A stretch of DNA of 10,489 nt from Treponema sp. (GTDB taxonomy: Bacteria > Spirochaetota > Spirochaetia > Treponematales > Breznakiellaceae), in NCBI GenBank assembly GCA_031257595.1, contig JAIROH010000198.1, forward strand, positions 1 to 10,489, written 5' to 3'. Positions 1 through 6,603 of this stretch are shown one piece after another. Numbering within the stretch: position 1 is the first letter of the stretch; each line of letters starts with the position of its first letter. The notes under the pieces were generated by a model. It searched no databases, had not been told where the DNA came from, and saw only the letters and a program-made list of their open reading frames with translations. A program made the translations under genes and the position numbers.

Positions 1-59
1 TATTCGAAAGCGAATAAATCAGCGCTACTTTAATGTGGTTTTTTCGCAGTTTTTCGCAG
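1..59. repeat. Short hairpin and direct repeats upstream of the ABC operon
   Basis: Bases 1-16 form a small perfect dyad, TATTCG-AAAG-CGAATA (6-bp stem, 4-nt loop). Bases 39-49 and 50-59 are a tandem direct repeat of TTTTTCGCAG. AATCAGCG at 17-24 recurs at 104-111 inside the following stem-loop, and its near-complement CGTTGATT lies at 85-92. No good -35/-10 pair stands out; AATAAT at 72-77 is a weak -10 candidate. The window edge may cut a larger element here. Function is unknown. Confidence 0.35.
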
Positions 60-76
60 AAAAACGAGAAAAATAA

Positions 77-119
77 TAGGGCAACGTTGATTAGCTACAC
101 GTTAATCAGCGTTGCCCTA
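77..119 (+). promoter_or_regulatory. Strong stem-loop just before the ribosome-binding site of the ABC operon
   Basis: Bases 77-93 and 103-119 are inverted repeats of 17 bp with one mismatch (T87 against G109), which in RNA is a G-U pair. G94-T102 (wobble) and C95-G101 extend the stem to 19 pairs around the loop TACAC (96-100). The structure ends four bases before the GGAGG of the first gene, so as RNA it would sit at the edge of the translation start. The two arms also form a direct repeat, ACGTTgATtAG (84-94) and ACGTTaATcAG (99-109), 15 bp apart, which would suit a DNA-binding regulator. No T-run follows, so it is not an intrinsic terminator. Operator, mRNA stabiliser and translational switch are all possible. 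Confidence 0.6.
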
Positions 120-134
120 ACTTGGAGGAAAAAA

Positions 135-1385
135 ATGAAAAAAATCTTTCTTGCCGCATTGGTTCTTTTGGTAAGCCTGGGCTTCGTTTTTGCCGGACCC
201 CAGCAGCAGGGCGGCGGCGCCGCTCCGCAGAATTGGGCTGTCAAGGGACCGTATCATATCGGTATTTGTACCGGTACGGTTTCCCAGTCCGAAGACGACC
301 TTAGGGGCGCCGAAGAGCTTATCAAGCGCTACGGCAGGGTATCCGAAGGCGGCATCATCCAGCACATCACCTATCCGGATAGCTTTATGGATCAGATGGA
401 AGTGACGATTTCCCAGATCGTCGCCCTGGCCGACGATCCGCTGATGAAGGCGATCATCGTCAATCAGGGCGTTCCCGGAACCGCCGAGGCGTTTAAACGG
501 GTGCGGGAAAAACGGCCCGACATTCTGCTGCTCGCCGGTGAATCCCACGAAGACCCGCTGGTAATCCAGCAGTCCGCACATCTTGCGGTAAGCGCGGACT
601 GGGTTTCCCGCGGCTATACGATTATCTGGGCGGCAAAGCAGCTTGGCGCCAAGACCTTCGTGCATATTTCGTTTCCCCGCCACATGAGCTATGAATCGCT
701 GGGGCTGCGCCGTCAGATCTTTGAGGCGGCCTGTAATGACCTTGGGCTTCGCTTTGTGTTTGTAACCGCCCCCGATCCCACAAGCGACGTCGGCGTTGCC
801 GGCGCACAGCAGTACATCCTTGAGCAAACCCCCCAGTGGGTACAGCAATACGGCAAAGAAACGGTGTTTTTCTGTACCAACGACGCCCATACCGAGCCGC
901 TCCTTAAACAGCTTCTCGTCTACGGCGGAATGTTTGTCGAGGCCGACCTTCCTTCCCCGCTTATGGGCTACCCCGGTGCGCTGGGCATTGACCTGACCGC
1001 CGAAGCCGGTGATTTTCCCGCGATTCTTAAAAAGGTTGAAGCCGCCGTGGTCGCCAAGGGCGGCGGCGGCAAGTTCGGAACCTGGGCATACTCCTATGGT
1101 TTTACCGTCAGTGCGGGCCTCGGCGAGTTTGCCAAGAGGATCCTGGACGGAAAAGCAAAGCTTGACAACGTTTCCCACCTGTATACCGCTTTGGGTGAAT
1201 TTACCCCCGGAGCGAAGTGGAACGGCGGTTTCTATACTGACGCCAATACCGGCGTCAGGGCGCGGAATCAGGTGTTAATCTACATGGACACCTACATTAT
1301 GGGCAGCCCCGGGAAGTACCTCCCCACGACCGCCCAAAAAGTGCCCGAAAAATACTCCCAGATTAAGTTCCAGGGAGGCAACTAA
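135..1385 (+). CDS. Periplasmic substrate-binding protein of an ABC importer, DUF3798 family
   Basis: A 416-residue exported solute-binding protein. The ATG at 135 is chosen because GGAGG lies at 124-128 and it starts a classical signal peptide (MKK, hydrophobic 4-20). The in-frame ATG at 33 would add 34 residues that span the stem-loop and is rejected. The signal ends in V-F-A (18-20) and has no lipobox cysteine, so signal peptidase I cleavage and a soluble periplasmic protein are expected. The mature part looks like a two-lobed periplasmic-binding or LacI-type fold, and its sequence (HIGICTGTVSQSEDD near 41, IIVNQGVPGTAEAF, FCTNDAHTEPLL) is recognised from memory as DUF3798, whose proteins have about this length. 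It heads an operon with an ATPase and two permeases, which supports ligand capture for import. The ligand is unknown. Confidence 0.85.
   Translation: MKKIFLAALVLLVSLGFVFAGPQQQGGGAAPQNWAVKGPYHIGICTGTVSQSEDDLRGAEELIKRYGRVSEGGIIQHITYPDSFMDQMEVTISQIVALADDPLMKAIIVNQGVPGTAEAFKRVREKRPDILLLAGESHEDPLVIQQSAHLAVSADWVSRGYTIIWAAKQLGAKTFVHISFPRHMSYESLGLRRQIFEAACNDLGLRFVFVTAPDPTSDVGVAGAQQYILEQTPQWVQQYGKETVFFCTNDAHTEPLLKQLLVYGGMFVEADLPSPLMGYPGALGIDLTAEAGDFPAILKKVEAAVVAKGGGGKFGTWAYSYGFTVSAGLGEFAKRILDGKAKLDNVSHLYTALGEFTPGAKWNGGFYTDANTGVRARNQVLIYMDTYIMGSPGKYLPTTAQKVPEKYSQIKFQGGN
1374..1378 (+). promoter_or_regulatory. Ribosome-binding site that fixes the GTG start of the ATPase gene
   Basis: GGAGG lies inside the last codons of the binding-protein gene, nine bases before GTG 1388. 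No other Shine-Dalgarno-like sequence precedes the conserved ATPase core at about 1600, so the start must lie before the repeats and the repeats are translated. Confidence 0.65.
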
Positions 1386-1387
1386 CC

Positions 1388-3163
1388 GTGGCGCCCCCCG
1401 TCAGTTTTTCCGCGAGTGATACGTCTGCCGGGGGGCACGCCGCGTTACCGGAACCGGCGGGGACACGCTCACCGGTTCGTGTGCCGTCAGCGGCGCCCCC
1501 CGTTGGCATTTCCGCGAGTGATACGTCTGCCGGGGGGCACGCCGTGTTACCGGAACCGGCGGGGACACGCTCACCGGTTCGCGTGCCGTCAGCGGCGCCC
1601 CTTCTGCGTGTAGAAGGGGTGTCCAAGGATTTTTTCGGTACCACCGTACTTGAGGACGTGAATTTTTCCCTGGACAGGGGAGAAATTGTGGGTCTTGTCG
1701 GCGAAAACGGCGCCGGTAAGACAACCCTCATGAGCATCCTTTTCGGTATGCCGGTGATCGCCGATACCGGCGGTTACCGGGGCAGAATCCTGCTTAACGG
1801 TGAACAGGTATCCTTCAAAAGTCCGTTCGACGCCCTGGACGCCGGTTTCGGCATGGTTCATCAGGAATTTTCACTTATACCGGGTTTTAGCGCCGCGGAA
1901 AACATTTTGCTCGACAGGGAGCCGGTTAAAGCCAATGCCGCGGTAGAGGTTTTCGGTGCGCGGCTTGCCACGCTCAGGCGGGATGAAATGGAAAGCCGGG
2001 CCGGAAAAGCGATAGCCAAACTCGGCGTGACGATCGCGCCCGATACGCTGGTCCAGGAAATGCCCGTCGGCCACAAACAGTTCACCGAAATCGCCCGGGA
2101 AATCGACCGCGATGGGGTAAAGATCCTCGTTCTTGATGAACCCACGGCGGTTCTTACCGAAAGCGAAGCGGAAATACTGCTTGAGGCCCTCAAAACCCTG
2201 GCCGCGGAAGGCATCGCGGTCATTTTTATTTCCCACAGGCTCCACGAAATCACCAAAGCCGCGGACAGGATCGTCGTGCTCAGGGACGGCAGGATCATCA
2301 AAGACGTGGCAAATAACGGCGTTACCGTCATGGACCTCGCCGCCTGGATGGTGGGCAGGGAAGTGGACGCCTCGGCGATGCAGAGGGAACGGGAGCTTTC
2401 AGGCGAAGCGTTCAGGGCGGAAAAGCTCTGGGTGGACATGCCCGGCGAGACCGTGCGGGACGTTTCGTTTACCGTCCGTCAGGGGGAAATTTTCGGCATT
2501 GGCGGCCTTGCCGGTCAGGGCAAGCTTGGCGTCCCCAACGGGATTATGGGCCTTTTTGCCGCCGGCGGAAAAATTTTCCTTGACGGAAACGAAATTGCCC
2601 TGGGTAATCCCAAAACGGTTCTTGACGCGGGAATGGCCTTTGTTTCGGAAGACCGGCGCGGCGTGGGGCTTTTGCTGGACGAAAGTCTTGACTGGAACAT
2701 AGCCTTTGGGGCGATGCAGACCAAAGGCGCCTACCTTAGAAGCTTTTTCGGGGGCCTTTTCCGGCTGCGGGACGAAAAGGCGATGCGCCGCCTTGCCGAA
2801 GAATACATACAAAAACTTGAGATAAAGTGCAGCTCAAGCAAACAGCCGGCAAAGGAGCTTTCCGGCGGCAACCAGCAAAAAGTCTGCCTGTCGAAGGCGT
2901 TTGCCCTGGAGCCGAAACTCCTCTTTGTTTCCGAGCCGACACGGGGCATCGACGTGGGCGCCAAGAAAATCGTTCTTGACACGCTGCGTTCCTACAACCG
3001 GGAAAAAAACACGACGATTGTGATGATCTCCAGCGAACTGGAGGAACTGCGAACGGTATGCGACCGGATCGCGATTGTTTCCGAAGGTCGTATCGCGGGA
3101 ATCCTGCCGCCCGGCGCCCCGGCCGCCGAATTCGGCCTTTTGATGTCGGGGGAATCAACATGA
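1388..3163 (+). CDS. RbsA-type double-domain ABC importer ATPase with a repeat-derived N-terminal extension
   Basis: A 591-residue fused ATPase that powers import through the two following permeases. Domain 1 has Walker A GENGAGKT (105-112), Q-loop Gln159, Walker B ILVLDE (246-251) and switch His283, but a degenerate signature, PVGHKQ, in place of LSGGQ. Domain 2 has a degenerate P-loop, GLAGQGKLG (373-381), an intact signature LSGGNQQKV (from 491), and a Walker B reading LLFVSEPTRGID, where Ser515 replaces the usual Asp and Glu516 is kept. Asymmetric sites are common in RbsA/MglA-type proteins. The family is usually about 500-520 residues; the excess is residues 2-69, two copies of a 34-residue Pro/Ala/Ser/Thr-rich repeat, after which the normal start of the fold (LLRVEGVSKDFFG) follows. 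The gene starts 2 bp after the binding-protein stop and overlaps permease 1 by 4 bp. Confidence 0.92.
   Translation: MAPPVSFSASDTSAGGHAALPEPAGTRSPVRVPSAAPPVGISASDTSAGGHAVLPEPAGTRSPVRVPSAAPLLRVEGVSKDFFGTTVLEDVNFSLDRGEIVGLVGENGAGKTTLMSILFGMPVIADTGGYRGRILLNGEQVSFKSPFDALDAGFGMVHQEFSLIPGFSAAENILLDREPVKANAAVEVFGARLATLRRDEMESRAGKAIAKLGVTIAPDTLVQEMPVGHKQFTEIAREIDRDGVKILVLDEPTAVLTESEAEILLEALKTLAAEGIAVIFISHRLHEITKAADRIVVLRDGRIIKDVANNGVTVMDLAAWMVGREVDASAMQRERELSGEAFRAEKLWVDMPGETVRDVSFTVRQGEIFGIGGLAGQGKLGVPNGIMGLFAAGGKIFLDGNEIALGNPKTVLDAGMAFVSEDRRGVGLLLDESLDWNIAFGAMQTKGAYLRSFFGGLFRLRDEKAMRRLAEEYIQKLEIKCSSSKQPAKELSGGNQQKVCLSKAFALEPKLLFVSEPTRGIDVGAKKIVLDTLRSYNREKNTTIVMISSELEELRTVCDRIAIVSEGRIAGILPPGAPAAEFGLLMSGEST
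1390..1491 (+). repeat. 102-bp in-frame tandem repeat, unit 1
   Basis: The first of two tandem units inside the ATPase gene, beginning GGCGCCCCCCGT. It matches unit 2 at 96 of 102 positions by direct alignment. It contains two dyads: GGCGCCCCCCG (1390-1400) pairs with CGGGGGGCACGCC (1429-1441) with a 2-nt bulge, and GAACCGG (1451-1457) pairs with CCGGTTC (1472-1478). Its length is exactly 34 codons, so it preserves the frame. Several other frames, including the reverse strand, also stay open through it. Confidence 0.95.
1492..1593 (+). repeat. 102-bp in-frame tandem repeat, unit 2
   Basis: The second unit, followed at 1594-1601 by the first eight bases of a third copy (GGCGCCCC), where the ATPase core begins. 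Differences from unit 1 cluster near the start (VSF becomes VGI), plus one Ala-to-Val change and one silent change. Bases 1390-1397 and 1594-1601 could be read as an 8-bp target duplication around a 204-bp insertion, or simply as the edge of tandem duplication. Confidence 0.95.
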
Positions 3164-4230
3164 AAAGTCAACTGGACGCCGGTTTCAGCGGGAAGATGCG
3201 GGAATTTATCACCGACTTCGGTTGGCCCCGGCTTATCATATTTATATTTGTCGTTGTCCTGTTCCTTGCCGCGCCTTTTGTCGGGGTCAGGGTGGACAAT
3301 TCCCTTAAAGATGTAATTGTTCGCTTCGGCCAGAACGGAGTCATGGTGCTTGCGATGGTTCCGATGATGCAGGCCGGAGCCGGGCTTAACTTCGGCCTGC
3401 CCGTGGGGATCATCGCGGGGCTTCTGGGTTCGACACTGGCGATGCAGTTCCGTTTGGCCGGCGCCCTGGGCTTTATCGCGGCCGTCGGCTTTTCGCTGCC
3501 GTTTGCCGTCGTATTCGGTATTTTTTACGGGATACTTCTTAACAAGGTAAAGGGAGAGGAAATGACCATCGCCATGTACGTCGGCTTTTCGATCGTTACG
3601 TTTATGGCAATCATGTGGCTTATCCTTCCCTACAACAATCCGACGATGGTCTGGGGCTATACCGGGGAGGGCCTTAGAACGACAATCACGCTGGACGGCT
3701 ACTGGTCCCGCGTACTGAATAATTTTCTGGTAATCCGCATCGGGCCGAATTTTGAATTTCCCACCGGCTCAATTCTGTTCTTCGCGTTTATGGCTTTTCT
3801 GATGTGGCTTTTTATGCGGAGCAAAACGGGTACGGCGCTGACGGCCGTGGGTTCCAACGCCGACTTTGCCCGTGCCGGCGGCGTTTCAATCAACCGGATG
3901 AGGGTTACGAGCGTCGTGGTTTCCACGATATACGGGGCCATCGGGATTTTGGTGTACCAGCAGAGTTTCGGCTTTGTCCAGCTTTACAACGCCCCGCTCT
4001 ATATGGCTTTTCCCGCGGTGGCGGCGATTTTGCTGGGCGGGGCGTCGGTTAACAAGGCCGGCATCCTCAACGTTGTCGTGGGAACCTTTCTGTTCCAGAG
4101 CATACTCGCGATGACCCCGTCGGTGATCAACAGTATACTCCGGACCGACATGAGCGAGGTTATCCGTATCCTCATTTCAAACGGAATGATCATTTACGCC
4201 CTTACCCGGCGGACAAAGGTATCCAAATGA
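3160..4230 (+). CDS. ABC importer permease 1, RbsC-like (BPD_transp_2 type)
   Basis: A 356-residue inner-membrane permease. ATG 3160 overlaps the ATPase stop as ATGA and is preceded by GGGGGAA; the in-frame ATG at 3058 lies deep inside the ATPase gene and is rejected. Many hydrophobic segments are visible (about 25-42, 60-95, 101-127, 137-157, 203-219, 248-266, 283-312, 336-348). The cytoplasmic coupling loop near 221-247 (SKTGTALTAVGSNADFARAGG) follows the pattern of ribose-type permeases, and LLGGASVNKAG (291-301) matches their conserved C-terminal glycine motif. The early segment reads AGAGLNFGLPVG (72-83) and is followed by KGEEM (131-135). Both have counterparts in permease 2 and differ from the usual ribose-permease wording, which suggests a separate subfamily. 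With permease 2 it probably forms a heterodimeric channel. Confidence 0.9.
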   Translation: MKSQLDAGFSGKMREFITDFGWPRLIIFIFVVVLFLAAPFVGVRVDNSLKDVIVRFGQNGVMVLAMVPMMQAGAGLNFGLPVGIIAGLLGSTLAMQFRLAGALGFIAAVGFSLPFAVVFGIFYGILLNKVKGEEMTIAMYVGFSIVTFMAIMWLILPYNNPTMVWGYTGEGLRTTITLDGYWSRVLNNFLVIRIGPNFEFPTGSILFFAFMAFLMWLFMRSKTGTALTAVGSNADFARAGGVSINRMRVTSVVVSTIYGAIGILVYQQSFGFVQLYNAPLYMAFPAVAAILLGGASVNKAGILNVVVGTFLFQSILAMTPSVINSILRTDMSEVIRILISNGMIIYALTRRTKVSK

Positions 4231-5330
4231 AAACGAAATTCAACCCGGCCGCCTTTGCCGCCGACAACGCCGTGGTATTTATCTTTATGATTATTACGGC
4301 GGCGGCGATTCCCCTTTCCGGCCTTTCCGCCTCTTCGATAGTTCAGGACATATTGCTGCGTATCGGACGAAACTGTTTTCTTGTGTTCAGCCTGCTGCTT
4401 CCGATTATGGCGGGTATGGGGATCAACTTCGGTATGGTGCTGGGGGCGATGGCCGGCGAAATCGGCCTGATATTCGCCGTAGACTGGAACATTATCGGGG
4501 TTCCGGGCCTTATTTTCGCGAGCCTTATCGGGGTTCCCGTCGCCGCTGCCCTGGGCGCGCTGGCCGGTCAGATACTTAACCGGGCGCGGGGCCGTGAAAT
4601 GGTTACCGGCTATATTCTGGGCTTTTTTATGGACGGCTTTTACCAGTTCGTTGTGCTCTATCTGATGGGCTTTATCATCCCGATCCATTCCCTCAACATT
4701 ACCCTAAGCCGGGGTTACGGAATCCGGAATACCCTTACCCTCGATTCGGTACGGCAGTCCCTGGACAGGCTTATTCCCCTGGGTTTCAACCTGCCGTCGG
4801 GAATCAGAATAAACATCCCCCTGGCCAACTATCTGGTAATCGCCGCCCTTTGTTTTTTCATTGTTTGGTTCAGGAAGACAAAGCTCGGCCAGGACATGAG
4901 GGCCGTCGGCCAGGACCAGGCCGTCGCCCACGCCGCCGGCATTCCGGTTGACAGGACGCGGATCATCGCGATCGTGATTTCCACGGTTTTGGCGAGCGTC
5001 GGCCAGATTATCTTTTTACAGAACATGGGGAACGTGGCCACGTATAACGCCCACAGACAGACGGGCTTTTTCGCCGCCGCGGCGATTCTTGTCGGCGGCG
5101 CGTCGGTAAGCAAGGCGACCATTCCCAACGTATTTGTGGGGACGGTGCTCCTTCACCTGATGTATATTGTCGTGCCGAGGGCCGGGATCAACCTTTTCGG
5201 GAACGCGATGATTGGCGAGTATTTCCGGGACGCGTTCAGTTACGCGGTGATTGCCCTTGCCCTGGCCCTCCACGCATGGCGCAAACGGGCCAACGCCGAA
5301 AAAGCCAGGGCCGGACTAAGGGGTGATTGA
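4227..5330 (+). CDS. ABC importer permease 2, RbsC-like (BPD_transp_2 type)
   Basis: A 367-residue inner-membrane permease that starts inside the stop of permease 1 (ATGA), so translation is probably coupled. Membrane segments are visible at about 14-31, 51-84, 92-116, 126-153, 199-215, 244-265, 278-315 and 335-350. It shares with permease 1 the GINFGMVLG motif (65-73, against GLNFGLPVG), RGREM (121-125, against KGEEM), the coupling loop GQDMRAVGQDQAVAHAAGIP (221-240) and LVGGASVSKA (288-297). The two are clearly paralogues but only distantly alike elsewhere. Its C-terminal tail is basic (WRKRANAEKARAGLRGD). It is the last gene of the operon and a hairpin follows at once. The substrate cannot be read from the sequence. 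Confidence 0.9.
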   Translation: MKTKFNPAAFAADNAVVFIFMIITAAAIPLSGLSASSIVQDILLRIGRNCFLVFSLLLPIMAGMGINFGMVLGAMAGEIGLIFAVDWNIIGVPGLIFASLIGVPVAAALGALAGQILNRARGREMVTGYILGFFMDGFYQFVVLYLMGFIIPIHSLNITLSRGYGIRNTLTLDSVRQSLDRLIPLGFNLPSGIRINIPLANYLVIAALCFFIVWFRKTKLGQDMRAVGQDQAVAHAAGIPVDRTRIIAIVISTVLASVGQIIFLQNMGNVATYNAHRQTGFFAAAAILVGGASVSKATIPNVFVGTVLLHLMYIVVPRAGINLFGNAMIGEYFRDAFSYAVIALALALHAWRKRANAEKARAGLRGD

Positions 5331-5344
5331 AGAGGCGCTGTCGG

Positions 5345-5368
5345 GCCGGGACGACATGCCCGGCTTTT
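5345..5368 (+). terminator. Intrinsic terminator of the ABC operon
   Basis: GCCGGG (5345-5350) and CCCGGC (5359-5364) form a perfect GC-rich stem with an 8-nt loop, followed by TTTT (5365-5368). It starts 14 bases after the permease 2 stop. The T-run touches the end of the convergent nuclease gene, so the two transcription units meet here. The T-run is short, so efficiency may be modest. Confidence 0.7.
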
Positions 5369-6294
5369 CAACGCCCCTCATAATTCTTTGCTTTTTCGGT
5401 TAATGCGTAAAGCCCCCTGCCGGTTCTTTTAAACAGGCTCATGCTGTCTTTGTGCTTGCTGTTACGTTCATGCTTGTTCAATTCTCCGCGTATGGAATTT
5501 TTTATGGTGTCCATTTTCATAAGAATATTTCTGTCGATTAATCGTTTGGGAATTTCGTCATAAATTGAATCAAGAGAAATTTCCCGGATGCCTTTTTTGT
5601 TCTGTTCGTTTATAAATTCGACGATCAGTTTCTTTAACGACGGCGCTGCCCCCGGCAATTTTGCCTCTTCTTCTTTCAGGAATTGCAATTCGGTTCGAAT
5701 GGATTTATCGGCTATACCTTCCGCTTTTTCAATTTCTTTTTTAATGTCGCCATAGCGGAGTATATAATCTTTGCTTGGATTGAAAACGCTGTCGGTATAT
5801 TTTATTTCATTATAGATGGCTTCCAACTGCGAATAGTATTTGGGCGTATCTTCGCGGAAAATGCTGTTGACTTCAAAATTGGATGTAAGACCGCCTCCGG
5901 TAAGATTGGACGACCCGATTATCGAAGTGTATTTTGTATTACGGGACAACGATGTTTCAAATAAATACATCTTGGGATGAAATACCAAATCATTATAATT
6001 GTCCCTTTTGTCGCCGAAGCAATAGAACTTAAAATTTTTTTGCTTGTTTTCAATCTCTTTTAAGGCAAACAGGGCGTTTGAATCGGTTGTTCTAAAATCA
6101 AGTCCAACAATAATTTCAATTTGGGCGTTATTCCTGCGTAGCGCATAATCAAGTGATTTATAAATTTCATCTATACCTGTTCGCCGCAGAAACGCTACGG
6201 CAATTTGCACCTTGGTACTTTCGGTGAGTTCACTTTTCAGGACATCGGAAAGTGGATAATTCGTGTTTGCCAGTATTTGTATTTTTACCGCCAT
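5368..6294 (-). CDS. PLD-fold (HKD) nuclease-like protein with C-terminal winged helix
   Basis: A 308-residue protein. The N-terminal half is a phospholipase-D-type domain with one catalytic motif: FHPKMYLFE (His106, Lys108), then IIGSSNLTGGG (Ser128, Ser129, Asn130) and a downstream Glu141. Single-motif members such as the endonucleases Nuc and BfiI act as dimers, so dimerisation is inferred. A charged helical linker (about 185-215) leads to residues 217-303, which read like a winged helix of HARE-HTH type ending FKRTGRGLYALTE. This layout suggests a DNA-cutting enzyme with its own DNA-binding module, perhaps a restriction-like or defence nuclease; no methylase or helicase partner is present. 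ATG 6294 is preceded on its strand by GGAAGAGAG. The gene is AT-rich compared with its neighbours (5521-5580 has 17 G/C of 60), a sign of recent transfer. Confidence 0.78.
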   Translation of the reverse strand: MAVKIQILANTNYPLSDVLKSELTESTKVQIAVAFLRRTGIDEIYKSLDYALRRNNAQIEIIVGLDFRTTDSNALFALKEIENKQKNFKFYCFGDKRDNYNDLVFHPKMYLFETSLSRNTKYTSIIGSSNLTGGGLTSNFEVNSIFREDTPKYYSQLEAIYNEIKYTDSVFNPSKDYILRYGDIKKEIEKAEGIADKSIRTELQFLKEEEAKLPGAAPSLKKLIVEFINEQNKKGIREISLDSIYDEIPKRLIDRNILMKMDTIKNSIRGELNKHERNSKHKDSMSLFKRTGRGLYALTEKAKNYEGR

Positions 6295-6383
6295 TTATGC
6301 TCTCTTCCAAAAAATTGGCGCTGCATTTCCAGGGCAAAGTCCCCGCTTAACGGCTCGGCGCCGTGCCTTTTAGGGGTATGATA

Positions 6384-6443
6384 AGAGGCTCTTTCAAAAC
6401 TTTAGTTTTACAGCCCGTAGGGCGAAAAACCGCAAGAGCCTCT
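6384..6443. repeat. Inverted repeat enclosing two smaller hairpins, intergenic
   Basis: AGAGGCTCTT (6384-6393) and AAGAGCCTCT (6434-6443) are perfect 10-bp inverted arms. Between them lie AAAAC-TTTA-GTTTT (6396-6409) and GCCC-GTA-GGGC (6413-6423), so the whole could fold as a three-way structure in RNA or single-stranded DNA. It sits in the roughly 310 bp between the nuclease gene and the next + strand gene, which has no convincing coding sequence. This may be a member of a dispersed intergenic repeat family. No transposase is nearby. Confidence 0.6.
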
Positions 6444-6460
6444 GCGAAACTAACCGGGTT

Positions 6461-6488
6461 TTGCAAGAAGCTCATAAGGCAGTATATT
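6461..6488 (+). promoter_or_regulatory. Possible promoter upstream of the small membrane-protein gene
   Basis: TTGCAA (6461-6466) and TATATT (6483-6488) have a 16-bp spacing and resemble sigma-70 -35 and -10 boxes. A start near 6495 would give a leader of about 110 bases containing the hairpin at 6520-6544. The call rests on hexamer similarity only. Confidence 0.4.
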
Positions 6489-6519
6489 CCGGTTCGGGAA
6501 GTTTTAACAAGCTACCGCC

Positions 6520-6544
6520 TCGGGCCCTTTATTTACAGGCCCGA
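6520..6544. repeat. Small perfect inverted repeat in the leader of the 6604 gene
   Basis: TCGGGCC (6520-6526) and GGCCCGA (6538-6544) form a 7-bp stem with an 11-nt AT-rich loop. No T-run follows directly. An 8-bp palindrome, GGTATACC, lies at 6568-6575 before the ribosome-binding site. Either could be regulatory; neither matches a known riboswitch that I recognise. Confidence 0.5.
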
Positions 6545-6603
6545 ATAGGCTATACTTTTTGGAAGCGGGTATACCTATCAAACGTTAAGTATAAGGAGGA
6601 GGG

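Noticed and set aside
77..119. Intrinsic terminator or attenuator
   Set aside because: The stem is strong, but it is followed by AACTTGGAGG rather than a T-run, and no leader peptide or alternative fold was found.
33..134. Upstream in-frame ATG extending the binding protein by 34 residues
   Set aside because: It would put a non-signal-like sequence before the signal peptide and run through the stem-loop. ATG 135 has the ribosome-binding site.
117..1178. Long open frame (353 codons) on the minus strand opposite the binding-protein gene
   Set aside because: It is antisense to a gene with a signal peptide, good ribosome-binding site and family-like sequence. Its openness follows from codon bias in GC-rich DNA, and its product shows no domain-like pattern.
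1390..1601. CRISPR-like repeat array
   Set aside because: There are only two 102-bp units directly abutting without spacers, and they lie within a gene.
1401..1737. Minus-strand and alternate-frame ORFs across the 102-bp repeats
   Set aside because: They arise because the repeat lacks stops in several frames. Only the + frame joins a conserved protein.
3058..3159. Upstream start for permease 1 inside the ATPase gene
   Set aside because: The extra residues are Arg-rich and read out of frame through the ATPase C-terminus. ATG 3160 gives a typical ATGA overlap and a normal family length.
6363..6548. A 61-codon + strand ORF in the intergenic spacer
   Set aside because: It runs through inverted repeats, has no ribosome-binding site and shows no recognisable domain. 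It is more likely part of a repeat element.
6295..6603. tRNA or known riboswitch in the spacer
   Set aside because: No cloverleaf, TTCGANNC-type arm or riboswitch core that I know could be found on either strand.
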